Assembly (NCBI GenBank): GCA_017853555.1
Contig: JAFMJH010000001.1
Location: 124,001-188,000 of the forward strand
Length of the DNA: 64,000 nt
Reading direction: 5' to 3'
From: Steroidobacteraceae bacterium
GTDB taxonomy: Bacteria > Pseudomonadota > Gammaproteobacteria > Steroidobacterales > Steroidobacteraceae
The number at the start of each line of letters is the position of its first letter. The first letter of the stretch is position 1. Shown here piece by piece: positions 38,179 to 46,101 of this stretch. The translations under genes were made by a program, and so were the position numbers. Below the pieces are notes generated by a model. The model had not been told where the DNA came from. It saw only the letters and a program-made list of their open reading frames with translations, and did not search any database.

Positions 38179-39419
38179 TCGGGTTTGCGACGGAAGTCGA
38201 GCGGCAACGTGACCATCTGTCCCTCGCGCTCGAGTCGCAACGTTGCGGAATCGCCCCATCGATAATCTCCCACCTTGCGCTGCAAGCTCGCCGTACCGTC
38301 GATCTTTGCACCGTCGAGTTCACGCAGCACGTCACCGACGCGCACCCCGGCACGATCGGCCGTCGAACCGGCGTCGATCTGGATGACTTTCGTCGGCTCT
38401 TTGCCGATGCGACCCATCAAAGAAACGCCGAGTACCGGCAGCGTCGGCTGCGCGGTCTGCGGCACACCCCAAAGAAAATCCGCATACGACGCGCTGACCA
38501 TGGCGGACTTCGTGCCACTGCGAACGGTGACCGGAATGAGCGACGCCGTGCGGCCTTTGAAGCCGGAGCGCAGCTGTCGTTCGGCGCCGAGGCCGTACGC
38601 GACGTGCCCACCTCCGATCAGCACCACGACGATTTCACGCGGATCGGCAGGTACGGACAACGCCTGCCCGGCTTGCCAACCCATCGACGCATCCCAGGTC
38701 AGTTGCGCCAGATAGACACCCTCTTGTTGTTCGGGCGTCATCTTCGCGTGCAACGGATCGTCGGCATCGAAATACGAGCGCACCAACTGCCGATGCTCGG
38801 CGTTCGTGGTGTCGATCTGCGGGGGCATGCGTCGACGCACCTCCGGGGCGAGTGCATCGAACCCTTTGGCGCGCACGTCGCGCACGACCTCGCGCGGCGC
38901 ATTCAAGCCGACCATGCGCAATCGGTGATCGCGCGCGAATTCGAAGATTTCCCGATAGTGACCGAAATGATGCGACCAGACTTCGTACCATCGCGACTCG
39001 TCGAGCAAACGCGACTCGTCGAGTTCGCCGCGCGTCCAGCGATCGAGCGCCGGCTGCGGATCCCACGGAAACATCTCGAGCCCGACGATCACCTTGCGGC
39101 CGGCGGCGTGCAATGCCGCGATCGCTGCCAACTGCACGCGATGGAATTCGCCGTTGGTGTGTTCTTCGCCGACGAACAAGACGCGCACGTCTTGCAGCCG
39201 CTGCGCGAAAACCGCTGCGCCGATGGTTTCGGCGCGCGACGTATCGGTGATCGCGTCGAGCTCGACCACCGCCTTGCGCATCTTGCGCGTCGCATCACCG
39301 ATGGTCAGTTGTTCGGGACCGCCGGGCGCGACATCCGCCTGCGCGAGCCCGCCGGTCAAAAGACCGGCGAGCAGCGCGAGTGCGAAAGCGCGGCCCGCAG
39401 CCCTGCCGCGTAAACGCAC
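38175..39419 (-). CDS. Exported ChaN-like (haem-binding) protein with PDZ domain
   Basis: A 414-residue exported protein. A signal peptide (residues 1-28, 'AFALALLAGLLTGGLAQA') has no lipobox, unlike classical ChaN lipoproteins. The ChaN/DUF399 domain spans about 45-300 ('VRVLFVGEEHTNGEFHRVQL', 'KVIVGLEMFPWDPQPALDRW', 'VVVLIGGGHVAYGLG'). A PDZ domain covers about 325-410 ('GSTADRAGVRVGDVLRELDG'). ChaN of Campylobacter binds haem and is iron regulated. The GTG start at 39419 lies 2 bases after the TonB receptor stop, and its stop overlaps the peptidase start, so three genes are coupled. Confidence 0.85.
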   Translation of the reverse strand: MRLRGRAAGRAFALALLAGLLTGGLAQADVAPGGPEQLTIGDATRKMRKAVVELDAITDTSRAETIGAAVFAQRLQDVRVLFVGEEHTNGEFHRVQLAAIAALHAAGRKVIVGLEMFPWDPQPALDRWTRGELDESRLLDESRWYEVWSHHFGHYREIFEFARDHRLRMVGLNAPREVVRDVRAKGFDALAPEVRRRMPPQIDTTNAEHRQLVRSYFDADDPLHAKMTPEQQEGVYLAQLTWDASMGWQAGQALSVPADPREIVVVLIGGGHVAYGLGAERQLRSGFKGRTASLIPVTVRSGTKSAMVSASYADFLWGVPQTAQPTLPVLGVSLMGRIGKEPTKVIQIDAGSTADRAGVRVGDVLRELDGAKIDGTASLQRKVGDYRWGDSATLRLEREGQMVTLPLDFRRKPD

Positions 39420-39421
39420 GA

Positions 39422-42022
39422 TCAGAACTTGTAGCGTGCGGTGAGACCGAATTCGCGCAAGGTCGGATACGAGACGCTGTAGCGCCACGGGAAGAAGGTG
39501 CCGCGACCCGTGTTGCCGGCGGGCGTCGTGCCCGCCGGAGAACGGAAGAACGTGCCGTCCGGCAGCGCATTCGAGAAGAAGACGTCGCGATACGCGGCGC
39601 TCGGACTATCTTCGTTCGTCAGGTTGCGACCCCACAGCTCGATGGTCCACTGCTTCGATTGCAAACCGATCGCCATGTTGAGCTTGGTCTGATCGGGCGT
39701 GATGGCTTCATTCGTCGCATCGGCGAATTGCTTGTCGCGATACGACAGATCGCCGCGTACGAAAAACGCCTTGCCATCGGCAAGCGGCGCCGTGTAACCG
39801 AGGCTCGCCGCGAGCTGCCACGGCGACGTTCGCAGGATCTGCTTGCCTGAGACGTCACCGGTCGGCGAGAACGACGGGAAGCTCTTGAATGAGTCGACGC
39901 GCGCCTTGTCGTAGTTCGCATCGGTGTAGGACACGCCGAAACTGCCGTCGACGCGGTCGGTGATGCGCGCATTCACCGAGAACTCGGCGCCGCGGATGGT
40001 CGCGTCACCGGCGTTCACGTTGAATGCCGTCGGCGTACGAATGGTGCCGACGTTGCCCGAGCGCGGATCGACCACTTCCGTACGGATCTGCGGAATGACG
40101 ATGCTCTTCCACTTGCTCTGGTACACGTCGAAGTCGACGAAGACGCGTCGGTCGAGCAATTCGCTCTTGATGCCGAGCTCGAAGGCGCCGTTTTCTTCCG
40201 GGTCGAAGGCCGTGAGTATCGGCACGTTCACCGGTGTCGCGTCCGCGGTGAACTGCACGGTCGCCGCGCCGATGTTGCCGCTCTTTTCGGCGTGCGCGTA
40301 CGAACCGTAGATCGTGACGTTCGGCTGGGGTTTCCAGTCGAGCGTCGTACGCCAGTTGTTCAACCCCCAGGATTTGCTGCCCGTGCGCGCCGTCAAGATG
40401 TTGTTGAAGGATTTCTTTTCATCCGTGTAACGACCTTCGAGACGACCTTTGACGGTGTCCGTGAAGTCGTATTCCAGCGAGGCGAACGCCGAGGTGGCCG
40501 TGACCTTGTTGCGATAGGTGTCGCTGAAGATCGCGTCGCCGGTCGGATTGACGAACCAGTTTTTGAAGCCCGTCGTATCGACACCGCCGGTTGCCGCCGG
40601 ATCATTGGCCGGATCGTAAATCAACGTCGGCCGGCCGAACGGAGCCGCCGTACGGCAAGAGAGACAGAATGCGTAGAAATCGCTCGGCAACGGCTGCGTG
40701 GCCTTCACGCCGTCGTTACCGCCGTGCGACTTCGTATCGTAGAAGTAGCCGCCGACCGCCCAGCGCAGCTTTTGTTCGGTCTTGCTCGTGAGTCGCAGTT
40801 CAGTGCTCACTTCTTCCGTCACACCGCCACCGCCGATCTGGTAGAGCCCGGTACGCAACACTTTCTGTTCGCCACCGAAGAACGTGCCCGGCACCAGCGT
40901 CGCGAGACCCGTCGCCGGACGCGCGATGTAGACGAACGGCACGGTTTCACCCGTGTTGCGCGAACCGTCGACCAGGAATCCCTGACCGACTTTCGAGTAG
41001 CCCGTCAGAGAACTGATCGTACCGATGCCGGTATTCCAGGTGATGCTGAGGCTCGCACGCTCGATGTCGCGCTTGTTGCCCGTCGCCTGCGGCACTGCCG
41101 ACAGACCGTTGCGACCGACCGCCGGGAACGTACCGCAGTAGTTCATGTAGCCCGCGGCGGGCACCGGCGACTGCACGGTCAGCAGCGAGTTGAGATTTTC
41201 GCAGTTTGCAACCACGGGGCTGATCGCGGAATTGCCGACGACGTCATTCGAAATGTACGCCTGCAACTGCGCTTCGAACGCGTCGCTCGGCGTCCACAAC
41301 AACGTGCCTTGCGCCGACTGGTATTCGTAACCGCCGATATCCGACTTGCCGCCGGCACCGGAGTATTGATTGTTGTAGGAGCCGTCGAAGTTGTCATAGG
41401 AGACTGCGATGCGGCCTTTGAGCACGCCTTCGACGACCGGGCCGCTCACCGAACCGGCGAGCGCGCGCTTGCCGTTCGAGCCGAACTGCACTTCGGCTTT
41501 TCCTTTGACGACGTCGCCTGGTTTCGCGGTGACATAGTTGATGGCGCCGCTGAAGGAGTTGCGGCCGTACAAGGCTGCTTGCGGGCCTTTGATGACTTCG
41601 ATGCGCTCGAGGTCCGTCTGGTTGAAGTTCAAACCTTCTTTGCCGGAGACGAACACGCCATCGATGAACACCGCGGCATTGTTTTCACCACGCACGTCGA
41701 TGGGCGCAAAACCGCGGATGACGGGCACGGGGAGGAAGCCCGCCTGCACATCCGAGAAGGTGAGGCCGGGCGTCGCCGCCGCGACGTCGTCGAGATTGCG
41801 GATGCCTTTTTCTTCGATCTGTTCCGCCGAGAATGCCTTGATCGCGAGCGGGACGTCGAGCAAGCGCTCCTCCGCCTTGCGGGCGGTGACGACGATTTCT
41901 TCGAGTACGAGTCCGTCGCCCTGTGATTTGGTCTGTGCCAGCGCTGCACTCATGCTGGCCGCAGTGGCCAGCGTCGAGACGAGTGTGACGACGGAACGGA
42001 AATGCTTCTTGGAAGTGACCAT
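39422..42022 (-). CDS. TonB-dependent outer-membrane receptor
   Basis: An 866-residue receptor from ATG 42022 with a signal peptide (1-30, 'LATAASMSAALAQ'), a TonB-box-like 'LEEIVVTARK', and a plug domain ('LLDVPLAIKAFSAEQIEEKG', 'FIDGVFVSGKEG', 'IEVIKGPQAALYGRNSFSGA'). The 22-strand barrel ends 'REFGLTARYKF' with the terminal aromatic residue needed for barrel insertion. Two cysteine pairs ('CENLNSLL...YC' and 'FCLSC') lie in predicted outside loops. The subfamily is the large group common in Steroidobacter and sphingomonads, whose substrates vary from sugars to siderophores; no substrate call is possible from sequence. Downstream genes suggest haem or peptides. Confidence 0.92.
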   Translation of the reverse strand: MVTSKKHFRSVVTLVSTLATAASMSAALAQTKSQGDGLVLEEIVVTARKAEERLLDVPLAIKAFSAEQIEEKGIRNLDDVAAATPGLTFSDVQAGFLPVPVIRGFAPIDVRGENNAAVFIDGVFVSGKEGLNFNQTDLERIEVIKGPQAALYGRNSFSGAINYVTAKPGDVVKGKAEVQFGSNGKRALAGSVSGPVVEGVLKGRIAVSYDNFDGSYNNQYSGAGGKSDIGGYEYQSAQGTLLWTPSDAFEAQLQAYISNDVVGNSAISPVVANCENLNSLLTVQSPVPAAGYMNYCGTFPAVGRNGLSAVPQATGNKRDIERASLSITWNTGIGTISSLTGYSKVGQGFLVDGSRNTGETVPFVYIARPATGLATLVPGTFFGGEQKVLRTGLYQIGGGGVTEEVSTELRLTSKTEQKLRWAVGGYFYDTKSHGGNDGVKATQPLPSDFYAFCLSCRTAAPFGRPTLIYDPANDPAATGGVDTTGFKNWFVNPTGDAIFSDTYRNKVTATSAFASLEYDFTDTVKGRLEGRYTDEKKSFNNILTARTGSKSWGLNNWRTTLDWKPQPNVTIYGSYAHAEKSGNIGAATVQFTADATPVNVPILTAFDPEENGAFELGIKSELLDRRVFVDFDVYQSKWKSIVIPQIRTEVVDPRSGNVGTIRTPTAFNVNAGDATIRGAEFSVNARITDRVDGSFGVSYTDANYDKARVDSFKSFPSFSPTGDVSGKQILRTSPWQLAASLGYTAPLADGKAFFVRGDLSYRDKQFADATNEAITPDQTKLNMAIGLQSKQWTIELWGRNLTNEDSPSAAYRDVFFSNALPDGTFFRSPAGTTPAGNTGRGTFFPWRYSVSYPTLREFGLTARYKF

Positions 42023-42151
42023 CGAGTGATTCCCCTGTATGCACCGGTATTGAGTTTTGAGAGGTGCTATGCGAAACCTACTACCGCACGGAGCGGAACG
42101 GAAGGGACGATCCGGCATAACGAAAAAACTGACCGGCATGGGGGTTTTCGA

Positions 42152-43234
42152 ATGAGAATGATTCGCAATTTTTTGATCGCGGGCACGATGTCGTGGGTCG
42201 CCTGCATCGGGGCGATGGCCGCCCCCAAGCCGGCAGCCGCCGTGACGCCACCGGCCGGAGTCTCGATCACCACCCGCGAGGGGGAAATGCCCTCGTGGCT
42301 TATTCCCAACATCGGCGAAGCGGCCGAGTCCTATTACGGGCCCGACAGCGAGCACCTGATCGCGCAGGTCAAAAGCCCCCTCGCCGTCAAAAGTCCGCGG
42401 GGTCTCGCCGGTTTCCTGACCAAAACCTTCACGGATGCCGGCACCGACGTCGTGCTGATCAACGACAAAGGCTGGGATGCCTGCTCGTATTTCTTCCCCG
42501 ACGGCAAGCGGCTGATTTGGACCTCGATTCGGGACCATCTCGACATGCCGCTCGGCAACTGGTCCGACTGGCGCAACTACCCGCAAGGGTCCGAGTTGTA
42601 CGTGTCGGATCGCGAAGGCAAGAACGTGAAACGTCTGACGAACAACACGCAGTACGAAGCGGAAGTGACGGTCTCGCCCGACGGAAAGTGGATCGTCTTC
42701 GGTCGCATGACGCAGGGCAACATGGATCTGTGGATCATGAATTCCGACGGTACGGGCGAACGGCAGCTGACCTTCACGGAGGATGACCAGGAAGGTGCGC
42801 CGTATTTTCTGCCGGACAACGACACCATCATGTTCCGCGCATGGAAAGCTTCCGAATACGACATGAAGCCGACGCCGATGACCATCTACACCATCAAAAA
42901 AGATGGCAGCGATCGCAAAGAACGCACGTTCACGCACGACATGAACTGGGCGCCCTATCCGACGCCGGACGGCGAGCACTTCCTGTTCGTGCGCGCCGAG
43001 ACGCCGCGCAATTGGGAGGTGTATCTCGGCTATCTCGACGGCAAGACGCCGCCGAAGCGCATCACCTTCGACGAAGGGTTCGACGGCTTCCCGGCGATTT
43101 CACCCGACGGTCGCAAGATGGTGTGGACCAGCTCGCGCAGCGCAGGCCCCGGCGTGGGCTTCATGCAAGGGCTGCAGCTGCACGTCATGGATGTGACGGC
43201 ACTCGGTCTCGGTCCCAAAAAGCACCAGCATTGA
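42152..43234 (+). CDS. Exported TolB-like beta-propeller (PD40) protein
   Basis: A 360-residue periplasmic protein from ATG 42152, with GGGG upstream. A signal peptide covers residues 1-25 ('FLIAGTMSWVACIGAMA'). The rest is a beta-propeller of PD40/WD40-like blades ('VTVSPDGKWIVFGRMTQGNM', 'SDGTGERQLTFTEDDQEGAP', 'AISPDGRKMVWTSSRSAG'). It is related to the TolB propeller but lacks its N-terminal domain. It is divergent from the TonB receptor across 129 bases and sits 25 bases before the amidase-fold gene, so it may serve as a periplasmic binding or scaffold protein for both. Confidence 0.85.
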   Translation: MRMIRNFLIAGTMSWVACIGAMAAPKPAAAVTPPAGVSITTREGEMPSWLIPNIGEAAESYYGPDSEHLIAQVKSPLAVKSPRGLAGFLTKTFTDAGTDVVLINDKGWDACSYFFPDGKRLIWTSIRDHLDMPLGNWSDWRNYPQGSELYVSDREGKNVKRLTNNTQYEAEVTVSPDGKWIVFGRMTQGNMDLWIMNSDGTGERQLTFTEDDQEGAPYFLPDNDTIMFRAWKASEYDMKPTPMTIYTIKKDGSDRKERTFTHDMNWAPYPTPDGEHFLFVRAETPRNWEVYLGYLDGKTPPKRITFDEGFDGFPAISPDGRKMVWTSSRSAGPGVGFMQGLQLHVMDVTALGLGPKKHQH

Positions 43235-43259
43235 ATTTCAACTTAAAGGGGTTTGCGTC

Positions 43260-44435
43260 ATGAAAAAATCTTCGAAACTCGACCGTCGGCAATTGCTCAC
43301 CGGTGCCGCTGCCGTGGGCGTCGCGGCGGCGGCTGCAGCGCCGGACAAGGCCTCGGCCGTCACGCCCGCGGTCACGCCCGTCGGAGTGTCGAAGCGCGGC
43401 AGCTACGAAACCGTCGCGCTGCGTCAGGAGACGATCAACGTTGCGGCCATCCAATCGCGCCTGATGTCGATCGACTTGCGCGACAAGGCGAAGACCACCA
43501 AGCGCAACCTCGATCGCGTGCTGCGCCTCGTCGATCTGGCGCAAAACTCGCCGGAAGAATGGAACTACGAACGCCGCTGGGGATCGAAAGTCGATCTGAT
43601 CTGCATGCACGAATTTCCGGTGCAGGGCTTTCAGCCCTGGAATCGCAAAGAATTGAATCAGATCGCCTTCGAGCTGCCGGGGCCCGAAGTCAACGCCATC
43701 GCCGAGCGCGCCAAACGCTACGGTTGCTACATCTCTTTCGGTTGTTACGCCAAAGAAAAAGATTGGCCGGATCACGTCATCAACATGTCGGTGATCGTCG
43801 GCCCCGAAGGCAACATCGTCAGCAAGCAATGGAAGGCGCGCAATATTCTCGGCATGTTCGGTGACGGCGCATTGATCGGCACGACCATCTACGACGTGCT
43901 CGATCGCTACGTCGAGATGTACGGCTGGGAAGCCACCATGCCGGTGGCGCGCACCGACATCGGCAACATCGCCGTCACGGCGGTGGGCAACGAGCCGCTG
44001 CTGTACACCTGCCTCGGCTTGAAGGGCGCGGAGATTCTGGTGTTGTCGGTCACGGGCGGCAGCAACGCCGAATCGGCGATCAACGCCGCGCGGCAAGGCC
44101 GCCTCTATACGGTCGGCGTCGGCAATTCCGTGTCACCGGACAACATCGGCTTCGCCGAAGGTTCGGGTACGCGCGATGAAGGCACGGTGATCGTCGACCC
44201 GCGCGGCACGGTGCTCGGCAAGACGGAAAACCATCACGAAGAAATCGTGCGTGCCCAAATCCCGATCTCGAGCTACCGCAAGACGCGCCGCGTGCAGGAA
44301 CTGCCGATGGCTTTGTTCCTGCCCGTGTTGCAGCAGTACCAACCGGTGTTCGGCCCGAACGCGTTCCTCGACAAGCTGCCTGCGAACTACCAGGAAGCTG
44401 GCGAAATCGTACGCAAGCGCATGGCCATGAAATGA
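43260..44435 (+). CDS. Tat-exported aliphatic-amidase-like protein with Cys nucleophile replaced
   Basis: A 391-residue member of the carbon-nitrogen hydrolase fold. A twin-arginine signal ('LDRRQLLTGAAAVGVAAAAA') predicts export. The fold matches the AmiE group: a glutamate in 'LICMHEFPVQGF' near 118 and a lysine in 'SKQWKARNILG' near 190. At the nucleophile elbow, where AmiE reads CDDGNYP, this protein reads 'TAVGNEP' (near 240): the G-N-x-P frame aligns, so Cys becomes Thr. Downstream 'CLGLKGAEILV' and 'DPRGTVLGKT' continue the fold. It may be a pseudoenzyme or use another mechanism. It is co-oriented with and just downstream of the propeller gene. Confidence 0.85.
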   Translation: MKKSSKLDRRQLLTGAAAVGVAAAAAAPDKASAVTPAVTPVGVSKRGSYETVALRQETINVAAIQSRLMSIDLRDKAKTTKRNLDRVLRLVDLAQNSPEEWNYERRWGSKVDLICMHEFPVQGFQPWNRKELNQIAFELPGPEVNAIAERAKRYGCYISFGCYAKEKDWPDHVINMSVIVGPEGNIVSKQWKARNILGMFGDGALIGTTIYDVLDRYVEMYGWEATMPVARTDIGNIAVTAVGNEPLLYTCLGLKGAEILVLSVTGGSNAESAINAARQGRLYTVGVGNSVSPDNIGFAEGSGTRDEGTVIVDPRGTVLGKTENHHEEIVRAQIPISSYRKTRRVQELPMALFLPVLQQYQPVFGPNAFLDKLPANYQEAGEIVRKRMAMK

Positions 44436-44453
44436 AGCGCTGACGGCAGCACA

Positions 44454-44505
44454 CCTCGGCGGGGGCGCCCTACCTTATAGTAGGCGCCCCCTGCTCCTGC
44501 CGAGG
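44454..44505 (+). promoter_or_regulatory. Extended inverted repeat covering the MaoC gene ribosome binding site
   Basis: A 12-bp stem with one bulged C (GGGGGCGCC(C)TAC / GTAGGCGCCCCC) and a CTTATA loop lies inside a second stem, CCTCGGC (44454-44460) with GCCGAGG (44499-44505). The outer 3' arm includes the GAGG just 9 bases before the MaoC-like ATG. No T-run follows, so a simple terminator is unlikely. The structure could attenuate translation of the MaoC-like gene, or end the upstream transcript by another route. Confidence 0.5.
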
Positions 44506-44514
44506 TAGTTGTCC

Positions 44515-45006
44515 ATGAACGAGATCGTCGCGACCGGCGCCGCCGCCACCGCCCTTGCCACCTTGTTGCCGAAGGTGGGCACCGAAGTTCATGTGAGCGA
44601 CTGGCTCACCGTCACCCAAAGCCGTATCGCCGCATTCGCCGATGCCACGGGTGACCCGCAGTGGATCCACATCGATGCGGAACGTGCGCGCCGCGAGTCA
44701 CCGTATGGCGCACCGATCGCGCACGGCTATCTGACGCTCTCGCTGCACACCATGTTGCGCGGCCTGGTGTCAGCCGATACGCCGGTCGCACCGGGCGTCA
44801 AAAACGTCATCAACTACGGCCTCAACAAAGCGCGCTTCCCGAATGCGGTACGCGTCGACTCGCGCATCCGCGGCCGCTTCACGCTGGTAAAAGTCGAGGC
44901 GGTCGCGCCGAACGCGCTGCAAATCACCGAGCAATACACCGCCGAGATCGACGGTCAGCCGAAGCCCGGCTGCATTGCCGAAGGCGTCATGCGACTGATG
45001 TTTTGA
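44515..45006 (+). CDS. MaoC-family (R)-specific enoyl-CoA hydratase-like protein
   Basis: A 163-residue hot-dog-fold protein with the hydratase motif 'FADATGDPQWIHIDAERARR' (the D and H of the catalytic pair, near residues 45-53) and 'PYGAPIAHGYLTLSLHTML' near 68-86. Members hydrate trans-2-enoyl-CoA to (R)-3-hydroxyacyl-CoA in polyester, beta-oxidation or other acyl-CoA pathways. The ATG at 44515 is preferred to the TTG two codons upstream in the track. Its ribosome binding site lies inside an extended inverted repeat. Its stop is 17 bases before the dehydrogenase ATG, suggesting co-transcription. Confidence 0.9.
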   Translation: MNEIVATGAAATALATLLPKVGTEVHVSDWLTVTQSRIAAFADATGDPQWIHIDAERARRESPYGAPIAHGYLTLSLHTMLRGLVSADTPVAPGVKNVINYGLNKARFPNAVRVDSRIRGRFTLVKVEAVAPNALQITEQYTAEIDGQPKPGCIAEGVMRLMF

Positions 45007-45023
45007 GCACGCCGTTCAACGTC

Positions 45024-45980
45024 ATGCGCAGCGTCTTTCTCGACTATTCGACCGTCAGCGTCGGTGATCTCGATCCGCAGGCTTTGCAGGCGGCCGCGCC
45101 GAATCTGGTTTTGCGCGAGGCGACGAGTCAAGCGGATGTCGCCGACGCGATCGCCGGGTGCGAGATCGTGTTGCTCAACAAATTGCGCATGACGCGCGAA
45201 ATCATCGCCGGTTCGAATTCTTTGAAGTTGATCGCGCTCGCGGCCACGGGTACCAACAACATCGATCTGGAAGCCGCGCGCGACCACGGCGTCGCCGTGT
45301 GCAACATCCGCGACTACTGCACGCCTTCGGTGACGCAGCACGTGCTCGGCGTGTTGCTCGCGCTGACGCATCGGCTCGCCGATTATTCGCGCGATGCGAC
45401 CGACGGCACCTGGGCATCGAGCCCGCACTTCACGATTTTGCGACATCCGATCCGCGAACTCGGCGGCCGCACGCTGGGCGTGGTCGGCTGGGGCGTGCTC
45501 GGCAAAGCGGTTGCCCGCGCCTGCGAAAGCGCGCTCGGCATGCAGGTGATCGTCGCCGATCGGCCTGGCGCACCGCACGTCGAAGGTCGAGTGCCGCTCG
45601 ACGAATTGTTGACGCGCGCCGACGTGGTCACTTTGCACTGCCCGGTGAACGAACTCACCACGGGCATGATCGGCCGTCGCGAGCTCGCGCTGATGAAATC
45701 CGACGCGGTGCTCATCAACACCGCACGCGGCGCATTGATCGACGTGGCCGCACTCGCCGACGCGTTGCGCGCACGACGACTCGGCGGTGCCGCCATCGAC
45801 GTGTTGCCGCAAGAGCCCCCTGTCGACGGCAGTCCATTGTTCGCCGACGATCTTCCCAACCTGCTGGTGACGCCGCACACGGCCTGGGCGGCGCGTGAAT
45901 CGCGGCAACGGTGTCTGGACTCGATGGCCGAGAACGTGCACAGCTTTCTGGAGGGCGGGCGGCTGATGCGCGTGGTTTGA
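45024..45980 (+). CDS. D-isomer-specific 2-hydroxyacid dehydrogenase
   Basis: A 318-residue NAD(P)-dependent dehydrogenase. The nucleotide-binding motif is 'LGVVGWGVLGKAVARA' near 147-162. Catalytic residues are visible: Arg in 'INTARGALIDV' near 230, Glu in 'DVLPQEPPVDGSPL' near 258 and His in 'LLVTPHTAWAARESR' near 283. Closest in pattern to glycerate or hydroxypyruvate/phosphoglycerate dehydrogenases, though the substrate is uncertain. I start at ATG 45024 ('MRSVFLDYSTV'); a TTG at 45003 that overlaps the MaoC stop (TTGA) is an alternative adding 7 residues. Confidence 0.88.
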   Translation: MRSVFLDYSTVSVGDLDPQALQAAAPNLVLREATSQADVADAIAGCEIVLLNKLRMTREIIAGSNSLKLIALAATGTNNIDLEAARDHGVAVCNIRDYCTPSVTQHVLGVLLALTHRLADYSRDATDGTWASSPHFTILRHPIRELGGRTLGVVGWGVLGKAVARACESALGMQVIVADRPGAPHVEGRVPLDELLTRADVVTLHCPVNELTTGMIGRRELALMKSDAVLINTARGALIDVAALADALRARRLGGAAIDVLPQEPPVDGSPLFADDLPNLLVTPHTAWAARESRQRCLDSMAENVHSFLEGGRLMRVV

Positions 45981-46056
45981 GCCGCCGGGTCCGCATGCTG
46001 CTTGACCGTTTTTGACAATCGAGACAATCGTCGCCGCGAGCATCCGGCGGTTACGT

Positions 46057-46062
46057 TAAAAT
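46057..46062 (+). promoter_or_regulatory. Candidate -10 element for the RND efflux operon
   Basis: TAAAAT lies 40 bases before the adaptor ATG in a 121-base gap. A consensus-like TTGACA at 46012-46017 is too far upstream to pair with it directly and may belong to another start site. A short stem CCCCG/CGGGG follows at 46069-46083 in the leader. Confidence 0.3.
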
Positions 46063-46101
46063 GGCGGGCCCCGGCCCTCGGGGGAATTTCCGGATCCGCC
46101 C

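Noticed and set aside
35650-38265. Plus-strand 871-aa ORF opposite the M1-M28 peptidase
   Set aside because: Shadow of the peptidase gene; no recognisable fold or start signal.
46012-46062. TTGACA at 46012 as -35 for the TAAAAT at 46057
   Set aside because: The spacing is about 39 bases, far from 17, so they cannot form one promoter.
46069-46083. Hairpin before the RND adaptor as a terminator
   Set aside because: A 5-bp stem with no T-run; too weak for an intrinsic terminator.
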